Below, in pieces: positions 59,755 to 64,000 of a DNA stretch of 64,000 nt. The DNA lies in NCBI GenBank assembly GCA_002682825.1, contig NOKP01000008.1, positions 1 through 64,000 on the forward strand, read 5' to 3'. This DNA comes from Neonectria sp. B-13 (taxonomy: Eukaryota; Ascomycota; Sordariomycetes; Hypocreales; Nectriaceae). The notes below the pieces were generated by a model. It saw only the letters and a program-made list of their open reading frames with translations, was not told the DNA's origin and did no database searches. The position numbers and the translations under genes are program-made. Every line of letters begins with the position of its first letter. The first letter of the stretch is position 1.

Positions 59755-61446
59755 ATGAAATCCTTGCACTGTCTGGTTGAAGTCTCGCAGGTACACACAC
59801 CTTCAGAAATATCAACCGACAAGCATTGTGACATGGAGAGCTATCAACCTTTTTTAGAGGGCACCGGTTCATCTATTACGCCCACTGGTGAAGCAAAGAT
59901 TAATTACAAATGCAGACGCGAGAACTCCGTATCTCTGTTGGCCAGACGTAGCCAACCAGCCGCTCATGCTCAAACAGCAAATCTTGACACCCGTCTCCCG
60001 ATCTTTTACACTTGGGCGAGAAAGCTGATGGAATTTCTGGCACAAGTGCTACAATGCATCCTAGGCCGTGAGAGCTTTAAAGGGTATGGCTCGACAGTTG
60101 GCAATATAGTCCCGGGAAACGTCTCGAGGCACGACCAAAATTCCCCTACCCTCCTTGACCTGCCAGAAGAACTCTTTTTAGAAATTGTGCGATTCCTTCC
60201 ACACGGCTCCATTTACATCTTGCGCCAAACATGCAAGACGTTCCACCGAATCTCTACAGATCACGCCTTTGCAGACTTCAATGAAGAGTTCTTCCGACCT
60301 GAGCGGGACTTCTGCATGACGCAAGGCGGCTATGAACAGCGAAAAGTCATCAGCGATTTGTTGGCACGTCGATCCCACTGCGAAGAGTGTAATCGTCACC
60401 GAGAAACAGGTGCCCTGAAGCAGACGATGCGCGAGCTTTACCGGCCCGTATTCTGCAGGGGATGTCGGACGAACCACCCTGCGCTTTTCTTCGCCCCAAG
60501 TGAGAGACGTACGCGTACAAATACTGAAGAGGGAGGTATGTGCATAGGGCGAATTAATGGCGCTTTTATCTGCTCTCATCGATGGCTTCTTTGGGACGAT
60601 GCTATAACTCAAAGTGAAAGCCGGTTTCGAAAAATGATAAGGTGCACCCATCCTTCTCATATCCGTCGATACGATCCTCTTGGCACTCTTCCGGATATCA
60701 ACCTAACAGCCTGGTTTCGGAACTCAACTATCCTGTCAACTCACTGGAAGTTCTGCTTACTGAACCTAGAACCTTGGTCATCGGTCTGGATTAAGGATAT
60801 TCAGGAACAGCTGAAACAAGTGCTTCAAGCCTCGTTGCCCGATGGGCGGCTCTGCAATCATGTTTTCTCGGAGCCGGGTCCGCTTCTGCGTACACTGGAA
60901 TCCAAAACCTGCAACTGTTTTCCCGTGGTTATGATACCCTCTCGCGATTTCGACCTATTGTCGGCAGACATCAGCTGCAGAAACCACACCTTCGGCTGTC
61001 AGCATTGCGGTGCATCTTATAGATGGTTGCGCCAGAAGATGAAAGTCTACCTAGAGGTGTCCTCCTGCTCACTCTTCACCAAACCGACAAGTCCTGGGTG
61101 GCTTTGCCTGCTCGATTCCAACTACAACCAAGCAGCGGTTTTCGACTGTGGTGAATTTAAGAACCCTTTGTTTGACGAAAGCACCCGGTGCACATTGTGG
61201 TGCAAAGACCGCGGATGTGCTACAAGCTCGGAGCTTCGGTGGCTCAGGATGGTCAAAGCCTTTGCAATGGAGACTTCAGATAGCATCGAGTTGCCCAGAG
61301 ATGGGCGTGGAACTGTGGGGATTTGCCATAAAGGGGCGGACTTCGAATGTTCGCGGTTACTGTCTCTTGAAGCAGAAGTGGTTGAGGAATGTCTCAGCGA
61401 GGGCGCGTTTTCATCGTACCTAGCTCTAATTAACGACCATCACTGA
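59755..61446 (+). CDS. F-box protein with cysteine-pair motifs
   Basis: A single-exon protein of 563 residues from the ATG at 59755; a later ATG before MESYQPF (residue 27) is also possible. The F-box is internal (about 130-170: LLDLPEELFLEIVRFLPHGS, then RQTCKTFHRI), unlike the other two F-box genes here. HCEECNRH and FCRGCRTNH (about residues 207-240) form a paired-cysteine site, and later CQHCGAS and CKDRGC motifs suggest more metal binding. No membrane segment. Probable SCF substrate receptor of unknown target. The N-terminal 120 residues are poorly defined and could contain unrecognised introns. Confidence 0.72.
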   Translation: MKSLHCLVEVSQVHTPSEISTDKHCDMESYQPFLEGTGSSITPTGEAKINYKCRRENSVSLLARRSQPAAHAQTANLDTRLPIFYTWARKLMEFLAQVLQCILGRESFKGYGSTVGNIVPGNVSRHDQNSPTLLDLPEELFLEIVRFLPHGSIYILRQTCKTFHRISTDHAFADFNEEFFRPERDFCMTQGGYEQRKVISDLLARRSHCEECNRHRETGALKQTMRELYRPVFCRGCRTNHPALFFAPSERRTRTNTEEGGMCIGRINGAFICSHRWLLWDDAITQSESRFRKMIRCTHPSHIRRYDPLGTLPDINLTAWFRNSTILSTHWKFCLLNLEPWSSVWIKDIQEQLKQVLQASLPDGRLCNHVFSEPGPLLRTLESKTCNCFPVVMIPSRDFDLLSADISCRNHTFGCQHCGASYRWLRQKMKVYLEVSSCSLFTKPTSPGWLCLLDSNYNQAAVFDCGEFKNPLFDESTRCTLWCKDRGCATSSELRWLRMVKAFAMETSDSIELPRDGRGTVGICHKGADFECSRLLSLEAEVVEECLSEGAFSSYLALINDHH

Positions 61447-62227
61447 GGTTATCAGTCATGGGAAGCCAGTATCGACAAAAAATTAGGCATGGTGGTTCCC
61501 GCTATATGTACAGCTATTGCTTATTAGCCTACTAGCTGATATTGGTGCCGTATCTAAGACTAGCTCTATATGACTCAAAAGCGTTACAAGCAGCCGTCCT
61601 CGCCCTCGTCAACATTGTAAGCACTTGTGTGTCTCTGAAATCTTGAGAAACGACGAGGATATGATAACAGCCGATCGTCCTGCCCAGGAAAGAGAAAGTT
61701 TGTGACTGGCGGAACCTTGAGGAGTCAGGAAACCCAAATCGAAGTTGTCGAGGTTGAGTTATCGCAGACTTCCACAAAGCCCTTGATCAACTCTAACGCA
61801 AGGTATTAACCCCCACTATGCTATGATCCAAGAGCCCCCCTGCATCGGCCATATCAATATTGATGTTCCCGGTCGGAGCAGACTGCAGACTCCGGGCTGA
61901 TATTGGAACCTGTGCCAGAGTTCGAGGATGCTCCATGTTCCGACTGGGATGCCAGAGTATACCTTCATCTCACCTTTGCGACCATTGGCACCAACATGTA
62001 AGGATCACACCAGAAAGCACCCTGAAACAGGCGCGAGTATGCACCCATTTAGTTTCTAAGGCCAAATCCTATTGACCTAAATAACTAATCTGAGAACTCA
62101 TAATTGGGCAACCCTAACTTGAGAAAACCCGGGGCACGGGGACCATCTGTTGGCAAAACGCCAACAAAAGCGTCAAAGCGGTCCCAGGTCTCTATGGAAC
62201 ATCACAAAGACCACCGAATAGAACTCT
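61447..62227. other. Intergenic, no supported gene
   Basis: The 3' flanks of two convergent genes. No coding frame or repeat is supported. Confidence 0.5.
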
Positions 62228-64000
62228 CTATTTCAGCTCCTTATCCTTCTCCTTCTCCTCGAGGTGGGTGGACTCAGCCTGAATCTGCTCGACCTTCTCA
62301 TTGAGGATTTCCTCGTTCTCCTCCTCCTCGATGGCTTGCTTGTATAGGCCTCTCTTGATATCCCGCTGCCACAGCAGGTAGCCGGTTATGAACAGGGAAA
62401 CCCAGATAATACAGAGGCAGATGCTAGCAGTAAAACCCCTCGTCCACTGGGGACCCTCGGTGATAGGGAACACGACGACGTTGTACCAAGTGAAGAAAGA
62501 CCAGCCGACAGTCATCTATAGAAAGCGCACGTATGGTTAGCCTACAGCCCCCGTGCGGAATATTGACCAGAATGGGACTACTCACCATGGCACCAGTGGT
62601 GAAACTCTTGGCTTCGTTATCGTCCTTCATGATAAGATGGATGAAAGGGAAGAGCATTGGGGTGACGCAGGAGTTGAACCCCATAAGAAACCAGGCCGCG
62701 AACTTCAAACCAACAGGAATATACCAGATTCGGAGGCAGATATTAGAGAAGATCAAGATGGTACCGGTGAAGAGGACTGGCATCCAAATCGGGTACACCC
62801 TACGAGAGTCCCAAGGTTAGTGTGCCGCCTGCTGAAAGCAGAATAGAAGAGGTGGACCGAGACTCACATGACGAACTGCGGAACAACACTTCCACAGACA
62901 ATAGCCATAAGTTGGGTACCTGTGGGCAGGATGTTGATCAACTCGACCGAGTACTCACCGGTGGACTTGACCCAGATGCCCATCTGGCCGGCGACCCAGG
63001 TAGTACACTGGTAGCTACCAGCCAAAGGTCATTAGCATTGACGCAATTTCAAGATATTTGGACGACAACTTACCAGACGTAGGTAGTCACGGCGAAATAG
63101 AAGTGCCAGTGGCCGAAGACACGCTTCAGCATGCGCTTTCCGATCTTGGAACTTTTCCTGACACCGTCGTCTTGCATGCGCGCTTGGGCGAGCTTCTGCT
63201 CCTCCTCCTTGAGCCACCAGACGCGGGGGCTGGTGGGCAGACCCGGGAAGAGGAAGAAACCGGCAATGGCAATGGGGAGACTGATGATACCATCCACGAT
63301 GAAGACCCAGCGCCTGGGAGAAAGGGGAAATGTCAGATTGGTATGTACGACCGAGCGAAAAAGGCATGAGAACTTACCATCCCTCCATGCCAAGCTTCCC
63401 ATCAAGGCCAGCGTGGGCTGCAGCCTGCATGTAGCCAGCGAAAGCGGCGCCGATGTTGCTGGAGACGTACCAAACGCCGGCGCGCTTGAACACTTCGTCG
63501 GACCGGTACCAGGACGAGAGGATGTAGAGCGAACCGGTGGCGGCTGGCGTCTCGAAAAGACCCATGAGGAATCGCATACCGTAAATCATCTCATTGCTGT
63601 TGTTGCGGCATTGGATAAAGGTGACGATGGACCACAGGGTCTCGCAGATGGGGAGGTACCATCGCGACAACTTAGGACGGGAGATGATCATCATGGAGGG
63701 GATTTCCAGGACGAGATAACCGATGTTGTAAAAGGTGCTGAACAAGTTGTATTCGATTCCCTTGATGTCCAGGTCCTCCTTCATTCCCGAGTTGTAAGCA
63801 TTGGTGATGTTGGACTGGTCAAGCCACTTGACGAAGACTATAGCGTGTTAGTGTTGGAGCTCCAGGGTGTCGTTGAGGATGCCTACATAGCAAGCAGCTG
63901 TTTTCTAAGTTAGCATAATGCCCACGTTCAAGCCCTAGGCGGCTTGACTAGCTCGATGCAGAGACTTACATGAGGGGAAGAATGATGCGGTCCTGCTTCT
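62228..64000 (-). CDS. Allantoate/pantothenate-type MFS permease (5' end outside window)
   Basis: The 3' part of a gene running off the right edge. Exons: beyond 64000 to 63970, an 11-nt exon 63897-63887, 63837-63378, 63313-63074, 63014-62868, 62799-62586 and 62515-62228, with introns of 49-72 nt. The sequence [20 protein letters not shown] opens a MFS domain of the anion:cation symporter type (Dal5/Liz1/Fen2 relatives). Further motifs are [59 protein letters not shown] and [14 protein letters not shown]. The C-terminal tail is acidic and Lys/Glu-rich ([17 protein letters not shown]). The family imports allantoate, pantothenate, nicotinate or biotin precursors; which one cannot be told. It stands near, but is not clearly part of, the nitrogen cluster. 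Confidence 0.82.

Noticed and set aside
62920..62958. Apparent 39-nt intron (gtgagt ... cacag) in the MFS permease
   Set aside because: The stretch reads in frame as [19 protein letters not shown], a conserved MFS segment, so it is kept as coding.

Overview
The window is nuclear DNA of a filamentous ascomycete, most likely a Sordariomycete. Genes carry short spliceosomal introns (about 45-70 nt, GTRAGT donors, YAG acceptors). Families are typically fungal: Zn2Cys6 regulators, Clr5, DUF3659/LEA-like, HeLo-like/STAND and F-box proteins. There are no operons, rRNA genes, intact transposons or CRISPR arrays. All exon borders were read by eye from splice signals and reading-frame continuity, so they are models.

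Layout. (1) 1-3.1 kb: no gene, a CA microsatellite at the edge. (2) 3.1-6.1 kb: the Holliday-junction nuclease subunit Eme1 (+), tail to tail with a histidine phosphatase (-) that ends in a PCNA-binding (PIP-box) motif. (3) 6.4-16.6 kb: five neighbouring genes for low-complexity or repeat proteins: a 1,412-residue DUF3659/LEA-like protein, a small DUF3659 protein, two proteins sharing an alternating hydrophobic/charged tail (LxLxLxLxIxIxL then KARIHGDLxLALL), and a membrane-anchored protein of unknown function. This is the best candidate here for an undescribed system. (4) 18-29 kb: accessory-looking genes: two F-box proteins, a Cys-rich single-pass surface protein, a MARVEL-like membrane protein and a HeLo-like/STAND-type protein. 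(5) 31-39.4 kb: a nitrogen-heterocycle cluster: Zn2Cys6 regulator, NCS1 permease, and a fused hydantoinase/oxoprolinase-DUF917 enzyme, the last two divergent from one promoter with a repeated 14-mer. (6) 39.9-51.6 kb: a second catabolic cluster: Zn2Cys6 regulator, beta-lactamase-fold esterase, Baeyer-Villiger monooxygenase, MFS sugar-type porter and cytosolic sulfatase; the esterase/monooxygenase promoter is packed with TGCGG/CCGCA sites. (7) 52.8-61.4 kb: a short-chain reductase, a Clr5 protein preceded by a seven-copy 20-bp element, and an F-box protein. (8) 62.2-64 kb: the 3' part of an allantoate/pantothenate-type MFS permease running off the window.

Working together. Cluster 5 reads as import (NCS1) plus ring opening (hydantoinase) of hydantoin-like compounds under a local regulator; that regulator has a suspicious break near 31.69 kb. 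Cluster 6 reads as ketone to ester (monooxygenase), ester to acid plus alcohol (esterase), with uptake and desulfation. The substrates are inferred, not shown by the sequence.
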